Positions 53,220-63,148 are shown, counted from the first letter of the stretch. The stretch: 64,000 bases of DNA from Shimia abyssi (GCF_003014475.1 NZ_PYGJ01000005.1:62001-126000); one strand, 5' to 3'. Notes: a model not told the origin generated them from the sequence alone. A program made the numbers and translations.

Positions 53220-54869
53220 TTACCAGAACTTCAGACCGCGCCCGTCAAGCACGAGCGTAGCGCCAAGGCTGATCTTGACGTCGTCTTGCGCCACCATGGT
53301 GCCGTAGCCATAGCGCCCAACAGCGTTGCTTGCACTCAACTCCAAATTCAAGCCGGTATTGGCCGGACGCCAGCGTACACCCGCGGCCCAAACCAGCGAA
53401 TTTGGTCCTTCGGTGACCGGTGTGATCTCGGCCAACGCGCTCAGCCCTCTTATGGGTGACGCATTAACGCCAAGACCCAGACCGAAGGATTCAGTGCTCC
53501 CCCATGCCGCAGCCTTAGGTTCCGCCATCAGCGCAAAGCCGTCATTGGCCTTATAAGACATCGGGACGCTGGCAAAGAACGTGCCGTCGCCATTGTTTTC
53601 CTCGCGCCCCATCAGCACCTTACCAGCCAATGAGAACGGGCTGCCGTTGTTTTGGTCCATAAGGCGGATCGTTCCGCCGACAACCCAGGTTTCGGCAAAG
53701 CCCGGCACCGTCGGACGCCCAAGCGAGCCGTCATCCGACCATTGTTCATAGGCCGCCTCAATCTGAAAATCATAGTCGGGGCTGAATTGAATACCTCCTG
53801 ACCAGCTGTTTTCCGAACCAGCAAACCCGGTCAGGGCAACCCGCCCCGGGCTCAATGTATCAGGCGAACTCAGCGTGATCCCGTCAATTTGCAGCTCTTG
53901 CTGTCGTTTGCTCAACGGTTCGCCAGACAGGCCGCGATAGTTGGGCCGATAGCCTTCACGCTCGCCCGGCGTATATGTGACCATGGCACCGACCAACGCT
54001 TCGTCGCCGTCCGGGAAGAAGGTCAGCACACGGGTGGCCGGGGTAATGCCCATGCCATTGGTGGAGAAGACATCCAGCGCAACTTTGGGTGTCGCATTAA
54101 ACCGCGCACCCACAGTCCAGACCGGCACCTGATCTACGGTTCCAGCTGTGGTTACTGTGTTGTTGCCTGATAGCGGCACGTTGACCGACCCATAAGCCGC
54201 AAAGCGTTGAGTGGGCTTCCAAGTGGCGCCAAATCCCATCGACGCAACTGTTCCATAAAGCCGTGTGCCGCCAATCGAGTCAGGCAAAAAACTGACACCC
54301 GGCGTTGCTGTCAGCAACCATTCGCGGCTCGGCGCATAGCTGATCGGAACATAAACACTCCCGATCGCGCCCGAATATTCTGTCCCGGCAACACCGGTCA
54401 GATTGCGCAGCAACGCGTGTTCAATCGACGCTTCGGCGGCGATTTTCCACTGCTCATTGTCAAGAACACGAAAGGTGCCGTGAAACGCATTCGAGCGGAC
54501 CCGGATCGGGTTCAGCGCGCCATTGATCGGTGTGGGAGGCGGATCCTGAAAGGCGGATTGCGAGAACCCCAGCTGGAACCTGTCGGAAATCCCATAGTTA
54601 AAACCAAAGAAATAGACCTGGTTGCCGGTACCGCCCGCGGCGTTTGTAGAGCCGGGTATCGTGTGCAACAAACCGACGGTCGCGTCTGCTTCGCCCTTGT
54701 CCAGCGTCACACCAGTGGGAAAGTTAAACTGGTGGCGATATGGTGCTTCCAGAGGCGCATTGGCCGTGTGGCCATCCGCGAATACAGTGCTGGCAAGGCC
54801 TCCAGCGATCAATCCCAAGAAACCGCCTGTGATACAGCTTCGTCTGACAGGGCGCTTGGAATAAGTCAT
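53220..54869 (-). CDS. Outer-membrane beta-barrel-like protein
   Basis: 549 residues. A signal peptide ([19 protein letters not shown], cleavage before DGH) precedes a long alternating, Gly/aromatic-rich sequence ([35 protein letters not shown]) ending in the aromatic residue Trp (LKFW), as in outer-membrane barrels. The substrate or family is not recognised. Possibly a pore for a hydrophobic compound; proximity to the periplasmic hydroxylase operon may be coincidence. Confidence 0.72.
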   Translation of the reverse strand: MTYSKRPVRRSCITGGFLGLIAGGLASTVFADGHTANAPLEAPYRHQFNFPTGVTLDKGEADATVGLLHTIPGSTNAAGGTGNQVYFFGFNYGISDRFQLGFSQSAFQDPPPTPINGALNPIRVRSNAFHGTFRVLDNEQWKIAAEASIEHALLRNLTGVAGTEYSGAIGSVYVPISYAPSREWLLTATPGVSFLPDSIGGTRLYGTVASMGFGATWKPTQRFAAYGSVNVPLSGNNTVTTAGTVDQVPVWTVGARFNATPKVALDVFSTNGMGITPATRVLTFFPDGDEALVGAMVTYTPGEREGYRPNYRGLSGEPLSKRQQELQIDGITLSSPDTLSPGRVALTGFAGSENSWSGGIQFSPDYDFQIEAAYEQWSDDGSLGRPTVPGFAETWVVGGTIRLMDQNNGSPFSLAGKVLMGREENNGDGTFFASVPMSYKANDGFALMAEPKAAAWGSTESFGLGLGVNASPIRGLSALAEITPVTEGPNSLVWAAGVRWRPANTGLNLELSASNAVGRYGYGTMVAQDDVKISLGATLVLDGRGLKFW

Positions 54870-55230
54870 AGCAATCCACTTTCTACATGGCGCTTAACCA
54901 AGCGCCTTGGTTCAAAACACCGATTGAAAGTGGTCTAACTCAAATGCATGTCCGTTTCCAGCTTTTGAGCGCTACGCATGGCGTCAATGCTGCACTGTGG
55001 CAGAACCGCCAGATTTTGCGGCGAATCATCGCCGCTTAACCAGTTGCAGCAATGGCGGTTCACCGTTAGCGAAACCGGTGGATAATCGTTAGCGCAACCG
55101 AACGCCAAACCGTCACATTTATCGCTAACACTTTCTTTTTTGGGCGCTTTTATCTTTCGCGATTGCAGCAAGACCACTATAGGAAACACAACATCAGCAT
55201 CCGCAGCTTTCGCGATTTCAGGAGATTGTC
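54870..55230. other. Regulatory gap upstream of gap with iterated GTTAGCG elements
   Basis: Holds no gene. CGTTAGCG occurs at 55064-55071 and 55087-55094, and in inverted form as TCGCTAAC at 55122-55129. Extended sites are GTTAGCGAAAC, GTTAGCGCAAC and (reverse) GTTAGCGATAA. They lie 102 to 167 bases before the gap ATG. I recall similar TTA-centred palindromes for the alphaproteobacterial LacI-type regulator CceR, which controls central carbon genes; this link is from memory and uncertain. Confidence 0.5.
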
Positions 55231-56229
55231 ATGACCGTCACCGTAGGTATCAATGGATTTGGCCGTATCGGTCGCTGCACCCTCATGCACATCGCAGAGG
55301 AAGCGCGCGAAGACGTGCGCGTCGTCAAAGTAAACGCCACCGGGCCGCTGGACACAGCCGCACACCTGATCCGATATGACAGTGTGCATGGCCGCTTCCG
55401 CAACGAAGTAATCGCCCGCAACGGTACACTTGATGTTGGTCAAGGTCCGATCCGTATGTTCTCGACCTACGATATGGACGAGCTAGACTGGTCAGGTGTT
55501 GATGTCGTTCTGGAATGCACCGGCAACTTCAACGACGGCGAAAAGGCCAACAAGCACCTCGAGCGTGGCGCAAAGAAAGTCCTGATCTCGGCACCCGCTA
55601 AAAACGTGCAAAAGACCATTGTGTTTGGCGTGAACGACGACCAGCTCGAGGCCAATGACAACATGATCTCCAACGGATCATGCACCACAAACTGCCTCGC
55701 TCCGATGGCCAAGGTTCTGAACAACGCATTTGGAATCGAAAATGGCATCATGACAACGATCCACGCCTATACCGGCGATCAGCCCACGCTAGACCGTCGC
55801 CACTCGGATCTCTACCGCGCCCGTGCCGCTTCAATGTCCATGATCCCTACGTCGACCGGTGCCGCCAAGGCGCTTGGCGAGGTGCTGCCAGAACTCAAGG
55901 GCAAGCTTGACGGGTCCGCCATTCGCGTACCAACTCCAAATGTTTCAGCCGTCGATCTGACGTTTACCGCCTCCAAAGACGTCACCGCTGAAGACGTGAA
56001 TGCGGTTATGGCCGAAGCCGCCGCTGGCGCAATGAAGGGTGTTCTGGGCTATAACGAAGCACCGCTGGTCTCGGTTGATTTCAACCACACCACCGAAAGC
56101 TCAACATTTGCCGCTGACCAGACCAAGGTTTTGGGCTCTCGCCTCGTGCGTGTTCTAGCATGGTATGACAACGAATGGGGCTTTTCGGCACGTATGGCCG
56201 ACGTCGCCTCCAAGATGGGCCGCATCTAA
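55231..56229 (+). CDS. gap: Glyceraldehyde-3-phosphate dehydrogenase, GapB-like
   Basis: 332 residues, full-length GAPDH with GINGFGRIGR (6-15) and catalytic C151 in SNGSCTTNC. At the cofactor-selecting position the usual VND is replaced by VNATG (34-38), as in B. subtilis GapB (VNAS), where loss of the Asp goes with NADP preference and gluconeogenic use. So it may act in gluconeogenesis or with NADP+ (inference). AGGAG precedes the ATG. Repeated GTTAGCG elements lie upstream. Confidence 0.93.
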   Translation: MTVTVGINGFGRIGRCTLMHIAEEAREDVRVVKVNATGPLDTAAHLIRYDSVHGRFRNEVIARNGTLDVGQGPIRMFSTYDMDELDWSGVDVVLECTGNFNDGEKANKHLERGAKKVLISAPAKNVQKTIVFGVNDDQLEANDNMISNGSCTTNCLAPMAKVLNNAFGIENGIMTTIHAYTGDQPTLDRRHSDLYRARAASMSMIPTSTGAAKALGEVLPELKGKLDGSAIRVPTPNVSAVDLTFTASKDVTAEDVNAVMAEAAAGAMKGVLGYNEAPLVSVDFNHTTESSTFAADQTKVLGSRLVRVLAWYDNEWGFSARMADVASKMGRI

Positions 56230-56318
56230 GACACACTTTTTCAAACCTCTCTTGCGCCTCCGGGGGGGGTCAGGCATATCTGCTTTGACTACTACAAACC
56301 CCGGGGGCGCAGTGCGTC

Positions 56319-56462
56319 ATGACCAATCCAATCGCTGTCTTTCTCACTGTGCTGATCCTCGCCGGTCTTGGCGCAGATCTGATTTTCAACAGTGGCGATG
56401 CGACTATGCTATTGGCACGCAAGTTTTTTGACCTGATCGAGTGGGTCGCCTTTTGGCGTTAA
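56319..56462 (+). CDS. Small membrane protein downstream of gap
   Basis: 47 codons: an N-terminal hydrophobic helix (PIAVFLTVLILAGLGADLIF, about 4-23) and an amphipathic C-terminus with LARKFFDLIEWVAFWR. It starts 90 bases after gap on the same strand. I recall a similar short protein next to gap genes in other Rhodobacterales, which supports its being real, but I cannot check this. Its weak ribosome site and small size keep confidence moderate. Role unknown. Confidence 0.6.
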   Translation: MTNPIAVFLTVLILAGLGADLIFNSGDATMLLARKFFDLIEWVAFWR

Positions 56463-56476
56463 CCCCTTGCCCGGTA

Positions 56477-57277
56477 TCAGCTTTTTAGCCGATACCCAGT
56501 TTTAAACAACCACCACGCCAATACCAGAACCACAAGCAGCGCACCGACCACGACTGCCAGTCCAAACCATGGCGCGCCATCAGAAACACCAATCATTCCA
56601 TAACGTGCGCCGTCAATCAGGTAAAAGATCGGGTTGAACCGCGTAATCACCTGTAGGCTCTCCGGCAGGGCGGACACCGAATAGAACGTGCCAGACAGAA
56701 ACGCGAGCGGTGTGACAATAAAGTTTGTAATCGCCGCCATCTGATCAAACTTGTTGGCGAAAACACCAGCCACGATCCCAATAGCGCCCATCAGTGCACC
56801 GCCCAAGGCTATGAACACGATCAACCAGATTGGGTTTGCAATGGATATACCCAGCACAAGAACAAACCCGGCGGCAATACCCGTCGCGACTAGAAATCCA
56901 CGCGCCGTCGCACCTACCAAATACCCAATTACAATTTCCGCTGGCGACAAAGGAGGCATCAAAGTATCCACAATATTGCCCTGCACCTTAGAGATCACAA
57001 GAGAGGACGACGTGTTGGCAAAGGCATTCTGGATTACGGTCATCGTCATGATACCGGGTGCAAGAAAAACAGTGAACGGCACACCCATCACATCGCCCCG
57101 TGACGGCCCGATGGCGATCGAGAAAATCAGAACAAACAGCCCCGCCGTGACAAGTGGCGCCAGCAATGTCTGCGTCCAAACGGCCCAGAACCTCATGATC
57201 TCGCGCTTGATCAGCGTCCACATGCCTAACCAGTTTACCCGGCCAAAACGACGGACGCCCATCTCTAAATCATTCAT
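56477..57277 (-). CDS. ABC-2 type transporter permease
   Basis: 266 residues with six membrane helices and the ABC-2 features LIKREIMRFWAVWTQTLLAPLVTAGLFVLIF, VQGNIVDTLMPPLSPAEIVIGYL and PLAFLSGTFYSVSALPE. Such permeases export lipids, polysaccharides or drugs with a separate ATPase. No ATPase gene is adjacent, so the partner is elsewhere. The C-terminal tail converges on the small gap-associated gene. Confidence 0.88.
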   Translation of the reverse strand: MNDLEMGVRRFGRVNWLGMWTLIKREIMRFWAVWTQTLLAPLVTAGLFVLIFSIAIGPSRGDVMGVPFTVFLAPGIMTMTVIQNAFANTSSSLVISKVQGNIVDTLMPPLSPAEIVIGYLVGATARGFLVATGIAAGFVLVLGISIANPIWLIVFIALGGALMGAIGIVAGVFANKFDQMAAITNFIVTPLAFLSGTFYSVSALPESLQVITRFNPIFYLIDGARYGMIGVSDGAPWFGLAVVVGALLVVLVLAWWLFKTGYRLKS

Positions 57278-57483
57278 TGCCTGATCCTGCTCTTCCAGAA
57301 GTGATTCTCGGCCTTGTAACTCAGGGCGGGGTGGCTAGAATAGGCCCCTGATCAAGATTTGCAGAGGCGGCTCCGACGGGGTCGCTTTTTCATGCATTTC
57401 GTGACCTTTTGAAATGCATGGCGTCAGGCATCGCCGGCAAGCATTCTCAAGGGGCGCGACGTGCGACAGCTAAGGAAGCAGTA

Positions 57484-58071
57484 ATGTCCTGGACCGACGA
57501 GCGCGTAGAGCTATTGAAGAAACTATGGGGCGAAGGCCAGTCGGCCAGCCAAATCGCCAAAGAACTAGGCGGTGTGACGCGCAACGCCGTGATCGGCAAG
57601 GTGCATCGTCTCGGGCTGTCCAACCGGTCGACCGGTGGGGCCAAAGCCGATGCCAAGCCTAAGGTAGAGACCAAGCCAAAGCCGGCGCCCAAGCCCAAGG
57701 CGCCCCCCGCGCCCAAGCCAAAGGTCGCAGAATCCAAACCAGAGCCCAAAACCGAACCGGCCGTGCCGCCAAAACCCGCGCAATCATTGCGCAAGGCGAT
57801 CATTCCCGCAGGCCAACCCTTGCCGCCGCAGCCGTCGGCCAACGAAATCAGCCCAGAGGCTTTGGCTAAGGTCAACGAAGTTGAAAAGACAGCCAAAAAG
57901 CTCTCGCTGATGGAATTGACCGAACGGACCTGCAAATGGCCCGTTGGCGACCCTGCAACAGATGAGTTCTGGTTCTGTGGCCTGCCTGTCCAAGCAGGAA
58001 AACCCTATTGCGAGGCCCATGTCGGCGTCGCCTTCCAACCGATGAGTTCGCGCCGCGATCGCAAACGCTGA
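57484..58071 (+). CDS. gcrA: GcrA cell cycle regulator
   Basis: 195 residues. The N-terminal DNA-binding part (SWTDERVELLKKLWGEGQSASQIAKELGGVTRNAVIGKVHRLGL, 2-45) is the hallmark of GcrA, which binds methylated GANTC promoters with sigma70. A Lys/Pro/Ala-rich linker (about 50-120) and a conserved C-terminal CKWPVGDP..FCG..YCEAH cysteine/histidine segment follow. AAGGAA precedes the ATG. The linker is longer and more repetitive than in some homologues. Confidence 0.95.
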   Translation: MSWTDERVELLKKLWGEGQSASQIAKELGGVTRNAVIGKVHRLGLSNRSTGGAKADAKPKVETKPKPAPKPKAPPAPKPKVAESKPEPKTEPAVPPKPAQSLRKAIIPAGQPLPPQPSANEISPEALAKVNEVEKTAKKLSLMELTERTCKWPVGDPATDEFWFCGLPVQAGKPYCEAHVGVAFQPMSSRRDRKR

Positions 58072-58097
58072 TCCGCCCCGCTTGGTAATAATCAATC

Positions 58098-58129
58098 AAA
58101 GGCCCAGACATATGTCTGGGCCTTTTTTT
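58098..58129 (+). terminator. Intrinsic terminator of gcrA
   Basis: AGGCCCAGACAT / ATGTCTGGGCCT, twelve-base perfect palindrome at 58100-58123 followed by seven T residues. Classic Rho-independent signal in the 73-base space between gcrA and the convergent tyrA; A residues on the other side could let it act in both directions. Confidence 0.93.
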
Positions 58130-58144
58130 GTTTCGCGCCAACAC

Positions 58145-58891
58145 TCAAACCCCGTCAAACTGCACCCGCAACCGCTCTGCCCGCTCGAAAAAAGCGCTGC
58201 GGATGTCGGCAGCGTAGGGGTTCGCGGTCTCTATCGCATGCAAAACCGTCGGCGGATCATCCTGCACCATGCCGATGGCCGCGCGTAAATGCTCAAAACT
58301 CGCCGTAGTCATTCGCTCCGGCAACGGCCCCATACCGGCCAAGACCTTCGCAATCAGATGGGTCAGCCCCTGCACCATCGCCGCCTCGCGATCATGCGCT
58401 TCGGGTGTGGTCACAATCACGTCCAACCCGATACGACGCAGAAACCCCGCCACAGAGCGCCACCGCACCCCGCGCAATGGGCACACGGCAATCTTGTGTC
58501 CGGCAATGCCGTCACGTGCGCTTTGTGGCCCAAACAGCGGATGAGTGCCCACTATATCCACATGGCTCGGCAGCAGCTCATCCATCACCCGCATCGGCTC
58601 GACCTTGACCGATCCAACGTCCACAACCAACGTGCCCGGCTTCAACAATGGCGCAAGGCGCGCGCACAGATGCGGCACCCGTGCCACCGGGATACATAAT
58701 ACAACGATGTCACATTGCGCAGCATCCTCAAGCGTACCCATCGGCAGAGCCTGGCCTGTGTCCAGCACTGCGCCCACATAGGCCGGATCACAGACCAGAA
58801 TATCCATGTGCGGGCATAGCGCACCCGCCATAAGCCGGCCAAACCCACCAAATCCAATCAGCCCCAAACGCGGCCTTTTTCCTAAACCCAT
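58145..58891 (-). CDS. Prephenate/arogenate dehydrogenase (TyrA-type)
   Basis: 248 residues: Rossmann GLIGFGGFGRLMAG (10-23), VVDVGSVKVEPM and GTHPLFGPQSA are TyrA signatures; the His in THPLFGP is catalytic. It takes part in tyrosine synthesis. It is short, lacking a C-terminal ACT domain. The start may be the ATG at 58891 or the GTG directly before it. A hairpin (58954-58979) lies upstream. Confidence 0.85.
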   Translation of the reverse strand: MGLGKRPRLGLIGFGGFGRLMAGALCPHMDILVCDPAYVGAVLDTGQALPMGTLEDAAQCDIVVLCIPVARVPHLCARLAPLLKPGTLVVDVGSVKVEPMRVMDELLPSHVDIVGTHPLFGPQSARDGIAGHKIAVCPLRGVRWRSVAGFLRRIGLDVIVTTPEAHDREAAMVQGLTHLIAKVLAGMGPLPERMTTASFEHLRAAIGMVQDDPPTVLHAIETANPYAADIRSAFFERAERLRVQFDGV

Positions 58892-58953
58892 CACAATATT
58901 CCCATCTCGGGGCCGCGCAGGTCGGGATCAAATTTGATTGAAAGCTGCGTCGC

Positions 58954-58979
58954 TCAACCCCGCCAAACGCGGCGGTTGA
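58954..58979 (-). terminator. Hairpin downstream of the MFS gene
   Basis: TCAACC-CCGC (58954-58963) pairs with GCGG-GGTTGA (58969-58979) around CAAAC, with one bulged C. It is about 100 bases past the MFS stop and 63 bases before the tyrA start, so it may be the end of the exporter transcript or part of the tyrA leader. No U tract. Confidence 0.35.
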
Positions 58980-59081
58980 ACATCACAATCACCCCGCCAC
59001 TATGTGGACAGGGGATAATAGACAAACGTGTTAGTGCAGCTCTGTGTCATGGCCACTGGCTCGCACAGGATTGGGCTTGGG

Positions 59082-60281
59082 TCAAGCCTGCACAGGCTCT
59101 CGCATGTCGACCCAACGCACATAAAACGCCGCCAATAGCGAAATGGCCACAGAGGTCAGGATCAGAACCAGCAACATGACCGCGCCATTTTCGGGCGTCA
59201 AAAGCAACCCAGTCGCCCATGTGAGCAAACCGCCCCCGGCAACACTCATGGCACCCGCCATGCCAGACGCACTGCCCGCCAGCTTGGGGCGCACCGACAT
59301 CACTCCGCTATTGGCCGCCGGCAGAGTCAAACCATTGCCCACACCCACAAAAATGACCGGTGCAAAAAACGAAATCGGCGTCACAATCCCGCTCAGCACC
59401 AGTGTCAGCCCCAGCAACAATCCCGCCGCGCCAACAATGCGCCCCGCAAGCGTCATCACAAACACCGGGTAGCGTTTAGACATGCGCCCCGACAGGAAAC
59501 TGCCAAACGCAAACCCCATAGTGATTGCCCCCACCGCCAGCCCGGTCGCCGCCGGGGATAATTCAAACACCGCCGCCCCCACCAGCGCCGCGCCGGTGAT
59601 ATAGATATAAAACGCGCCCAGCGAAAACGTGATGCAGATGGAATATCCCCAAAATCGCCGCGACCGCAGCAATTCGGGATAGGCTTTGAACTGGCTCAGG
59701 ATTGTCTTGGTGGGTGACGTGTTGGTCTCCCCTAAATCGCGCCACGCCAAAACCAGTAACCCAAACCCGGCCAGCACAAAAAAAACAAAACTCGCGCGCC
59801 AGCCAAACGTCTGATCCAGCAACCCGCCGATCATGGGACCAGTCATTGGCGCAATCGCCATCACCATCGAGATATAGCCCAGCTGACTGGCCGCCGTCCG
59901 CTCGTCAAACATGTCCCGCACTACTGCGCGGCTCAACGCCATCCCGCCAACAATCGCGCCCTGTAAAACCCGGAAAAACAGAAATACCCAAATATCCCGC
60001 GCCAATAGACACCCAACTGACGCAATCGCAAACACGGCCAGCCCTGCCAGCAAAACCGGCCGTCGCCCGTATCGGTCAGACAACGGCCCCATAATGATTT
60101 GCAAAACGGCCGTCACCCCAAGGAACCCGGCAATCGACAGGTTCGCCATGCCAAACGATACACCAAATTCAGCGGCGATGTTTGGCAGTGACGGCAGAAA
60201 CATATTCAACGACAGCACCGAAATGCCCGTCAACAGGATCAAGGTCGATATGCGAGGAGGCGTTTGGGCGGCTTGAAACAT
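59082..60281 (-). CDS. MFS multidrug efflux transporter (Bcr/CflA type)
   Basis: 399 residues and 12 predicted membrane helices. Motif A PLSDRYGRRPVLL lies in the 2-3 loop, and RVLQGAIVGGMALSRAVVRDMF and GPMIGGLL fit drug:H+ antiporters of the Bcr/CflA group. The ATG at 60281 has AAGGGGGG just upstream; the GTG 15 bases earlier is less likely. It starts 20 bases after the asmA stop and may be in one transcript. Substrate unknown. Confidence 0.88.
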   Translation of the reverse strand: MFQAAQTPPRISTLILLTGISVLSLNMFLPSLPNIAAEFGVSFGMANLSIAGFLGVTAVLQIIMGPLSDRYGRRPVLLAGLAVFAIASVGCLLARDIWVFLFFRVLQGAIVGGMALSRAVVRDMFDERTAASQLGYISMVMAIAPMTGPMIGGLLDQTFGWRASFVFFVLAGFGLLVLAWRDLGETNTSPTKTILSQFKAYPELLRSRRFWGYSICITFSLGAFYIYITGAALVGAAVFELSPAATGLAVGAITMGFAFGSFLSGRMSKRYPVFVMTLAGRIVGAAGLLLGLTLVLSGIVTPISFFAPVIFVGVGNGLTLPAANSGVMSVRPKLAGSASGMAGAMSVAGGGLLTWATGLLLTPENGAVMLLVLILTSVAISLLAAFYVRWVDMREPVQA

Positions 60282-60301
60282 CCCCCCTTCTGACACGTTC
60301 C

Positions 60302-62197
60302 TCAGTTGTTGCCCAGCAGCTTCAAAAGCCCCTTGCTGGCTTCTTCCTCCAGCTTCTTTTTGACCGCATCTTCGGTGGATTGCCCCTCTTCCTTGACGAT
60401 GCCCAGCTCCTCTTCCAGCTTCTTCTTAGCCTCTTCCTCCAGGGCTTTGCGCTCTTCATCAAGGTTCTGTTTCAACAGCGCATCCAGGTCCGGCGCGATC
60501 CTCGGGTTGTCCCAGCTGCCATCAATCCGCACCGGCACCGCCAGCCCCGATCCATCCTCGCTGCGAAGCTTTGGTGTAAAAGTGTAATCCAACACCCGCT
60601 GCCCCAGCCCGATGTCCCCTATACCGCTAGCCACAATCCGTGGCAGTTCCATCAACAGATCCTCATTGCGCAACACGCCACCTTTGATGGACCAGCTCGC
60701 ACTCATACTGTCGAAAACGGTCGTGCCACCGCTGGTGTCACCCCGGAACAGCTTGTCCAGATCGATCCCCTCGATGGTTCCACGCCCCACGGCCACATTG
60801 CCCGACCCGCTCAGCGCATTCATAATGTCATATTGCGACGCGCCCGAGCTGAGAAAGCTGGCCACAACATCCGCCTTGCCGGTGAACCGATCTATGCCAG
60901 CACTTGCCCCCAACAGCCCCTTCAGCGCGATCTGCGCAACGTTCAGATCCCCGCGCACCGACAGCCCGCTGCGGTTATTGGCCACGAACGAGCCCGTCAC
61001 CACACCGTCATAAGCCTGCAACTCGTGCAGCGTCGCCACCGCGCGGGCATTGTCGATCTTCACCGTTGCCCGTGTCCGCCCAATCACCATATCACCCAGA
61101 TCAATCGCCTCGGCACCAAACTCGATCTGCCCGTCAATCAGGGCCAGCGCGCTGGCGTCAATCGGCGCTTTCGACCAGCCGCCTGCACCGCTCACCGGGG
61201 CATCTGCCTCTCCCTCGGCGCCCCCCAGTGCCAAACGTCCAGCCACGACATTCGCCGTCACAACCGGTTTAACCCCACCCAGCGCCACATCCGCCTCGGC
61301 CTGCACCGCGTTGCCCAGCCCGGTAATCACGCCTTTGCGCAGGCTGACCGCCAAATCCCGCGTCAGGGTTACATCACCTTCAAACCGCGCAGGCCCCGGC
61401 ACACCGCCGCCCAGCCCTAGCGCGCCCATAAACACCGTGGCATCTGACAAATCTGCCACAAGCCGCCCCGCCATTTCTGGTGCAATCCCGACGCGCCCGT
61501 CAAAATCCACGGTCCCGCCAATGGCCGTGACCTTAGTCACCAATGTCGACACATCGCCATTCATCAACGCACTCAACTGCCCGACAGTTGCCGTCACATC
61601 CACGTCATGCCCCGCCGGACGCGCCGTCATCGACAGCTCTGCCGGCGCATCGGCCCCCGGCCACGCCAAAGCCAGATCAAGGTTGTCCAGATCAAACCGA
61701 TCCCCGCCATGATCCACATAGCTCAGCCGCGCACGCTTGACGGTCAGCGACTCCAGCGAAATCTGACGCTGCGACGTGGCCGTGGACGCACCCGGCGCCG
61801 CCTCTCCCCCGGCGGGGAACAGCTCCCAGTTCACCCGCCCATCCGCCGCCTTTTCTAACAGCACAACAGGCGCCACCGCCTCTATCTTAGTAATACGGAT
61901 ATCCCCGGTAATGGCCGCCATCACATCCACGCCAATCGCCGCGCTCTCGGCTTCAAACATCGGTCCTGCCTCGGACCAATCCGCATTACTCAGCGACACC
62001 GGCCCGGTCGAAACCCCAAACACCGGATACCAGCTGATCCCGACATCGCCCTCAAACACCAGATCCCGCCCGGTCTGCGCCTTGACCTGATCCGCCGCCA
62101 GCTGTGCGATCTTCTCACCCGGCAGCAACACCACCAGCGCGATCAACCCAACCACGACAACAACAACCGCCCCCAACAACACCCGGATCAACCGCAT
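60302..62197 (-). CDS. AsmA family protein
   Basis: 631 residues. An N-terminal membrane anchor (VLLGAVVVVVVGLIALVVLLPG) is followed by AsmA repeats (IAQLAADQVKAQTGRDLVFEGDVGISWYPVFGV) and the C-terminal AsmA_2 region (VASFLSSGASQYDIMNALSGSGNVAVGRGTIEGIDLDKL). A Lys/Glu-rich coiled tail (KALEEEAKKKLEEELG) closes it. AsmA-type proteins are bridge-like lipid-transfer or outer-membrane-biogenesis proteins. GAGGAG precedes the ATG. Confidence 0.9.
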   Translation of the reverse strand: MRLIRVLLGAVVVVVVGLIALVVLLPGEKIAQLAADQVKAQTGRDLVFEGDVGISWYPVFGVSTGPVSLSNADWSEAGPMFEAESAAIGVDVMAAITGDIRITKIEAVAPVVLLEKAADGRVNWELFPAGGEAAPGASTATSQRQISLESLTVKRARLSYVDHGGDRFDLDNLDLALAWPGADAPAELSMTARPAGHDVDVTATVGQLSALMNGDVSTLVTKVTAIGGTVDFDGRVGIAPEMAGRLVADLSDATVFMGALGLGGGVPGPARFEGDVTLTRDLAVSLRKGVITGLGNAVQAEADVALGGVKPVVTANVVAGRLALGGAEGEADAPVSGAGGWSKAPIDASALALIDGQIEFGAEAIDLGDMVIGRTRATVKIDNARAVATLHELQAYDGVVTGSFVANNRSGLSVRGDLNVAQIALKGLLGASAGIDRFTGKADVVASFLSSGASQYDIMNALSGSGNVAVGRGTIEGIDLDKLFRGDTSGGTTVFDSMSASWSIKGGVLRNEDLLMELPRIVASGIGDIGLGQRVLDYTFTPKLRSEDGSGLAVPVRIDGSWDNPRIAPDLDALLKQNLDEERKALEEEAKKKLEEELGIVKEEGQSTEDAVKKKLEEEASKGLLKLLGNN

Positions 62198-62663
62198 ACC
62201 ACACTCCTCAAACCTGCCTGTCCCTCCAGCCTATCCGCGCGCGCCACAATCAGGCAACTCAAACTCCCGTCACCGCAACCGAAACCGCGCGCGTAGGCCA
62301 AAGAGGAACAACATTGGCAGGCTGAGCACCTTCTGAGACCCCGACCAAGTGATCAAGGACGGTGGAGACACCTCAATCACGTCTCTCAAATACAGTCGCC
62401 CAAAGCCAAAAATCGGAAAAAGATTGTATAAACTCAGCTCCATCGCCGTGCCCACCCAACCACCGCCCGTGCTCGCAAAACACCCCCAGAATGCCGCAAC
62501 CCCCATCGCCTAACACCCAACTAACCACCAAACCGGATAGACTATCGACTCCCATAATTCGAGAACACCCGAAACAGCCAATGCGGCACCTTGCTCATCA
62601 TCCTCCGCCGCTCGCATCTTGCGCAAAAAAAGAAATGCGCTTCAACCGTCAGCCCCTGCTGGG
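62198..62663. other. 466-base gap upstream of asmA with no supported gene
   Basis: Several short open frames exist, including a 78-codon minus-strand frame (62270-62506), but none has a convincing ribosome site, typical codon use or recognisable protein. It should contain the asmA promoter. I see no strong repeat. Confidence 0.5.
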
Positions 62664-63071
62664 TCAACGCCTGGCGGAGGCGAACAAAGCGTCAGCGATG
62701 AACGTGGCGAAATAGATCCTAGCGGTGGTTTTTGACCGGTCAATTTCGCCCTTAACAGACGGCCGACCGGGATAGTCCGACGCACCATCGCGCGCCTTCC
62801 AGATCAGCGCATGTCTGTCCGCAATTTCGACTTTCGCCTCATCCCAGCCTCGCAACTCCGCCACGTCTATCCCAGTCGATTCTGCCGCGCTCTCCTGTTC
62901 TTCGGCGCTAAGCCCCTCATTCCAAACCCGCCAGTTCTTCTCATGAAGCTCCCAGTCAAGATCCTCCCACTCTCGTTGTTCGTAAAGAGTCATCAACACA
63001 TACCAAGGTTCCTCATTCGCCGGTTTCAGCCCGCTTTCATTCTTTTCACCCATACCGGTCTCACCATCCAT
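62664..63071 (-). CDS. Hypothetical protein resembling the N-terminal domain of pentapeptide-repeat proteins
   Basis: 135 residues, acidic and Trp-rich: [41 protein letters not shown], then [16 protein letters not shown] recall that Rhodobacterales pentapeptide-repeat proteins begin this way and go on into A(D/N)LxF repeats; here the frame ends after [19 protein letters not shown], so it may be a truncated relative. Frames past the stop show no repeat continuation. Function unknown. Confidence 0.5.
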   Translation of the reverse strand: MDGETGMGEKNESGLKPANEEPWYVLMTLYEQREWEDLDWELHEKNWRVWNEGLSAEEQESAAESTGIDVAELRGWDEAKVEIADRHALIWKARDGASDYPGRPSVKGEIDRSKTTARIYFATFIADALFASARR

Positions 63072-63148
63072 ACCAACTCAACCCTACCTTTCCCCTTCCG
63101 GTCATTTCAGCAATTCCCAAACCCGTCCGCATCCCCTATATGCCCCCC

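Noticed and set aside
56477-57277. ABC permease as part of a two-gene exporter
   Set aside because: No ATPase gene is adjacent on either side; I report only the permease.
62270-62506. Minus-strand 78-codon hydrophobic frame upstream of asmA
   Set aside because: No ribosome site, no recognised pattern, overlaps other equally poor frames.
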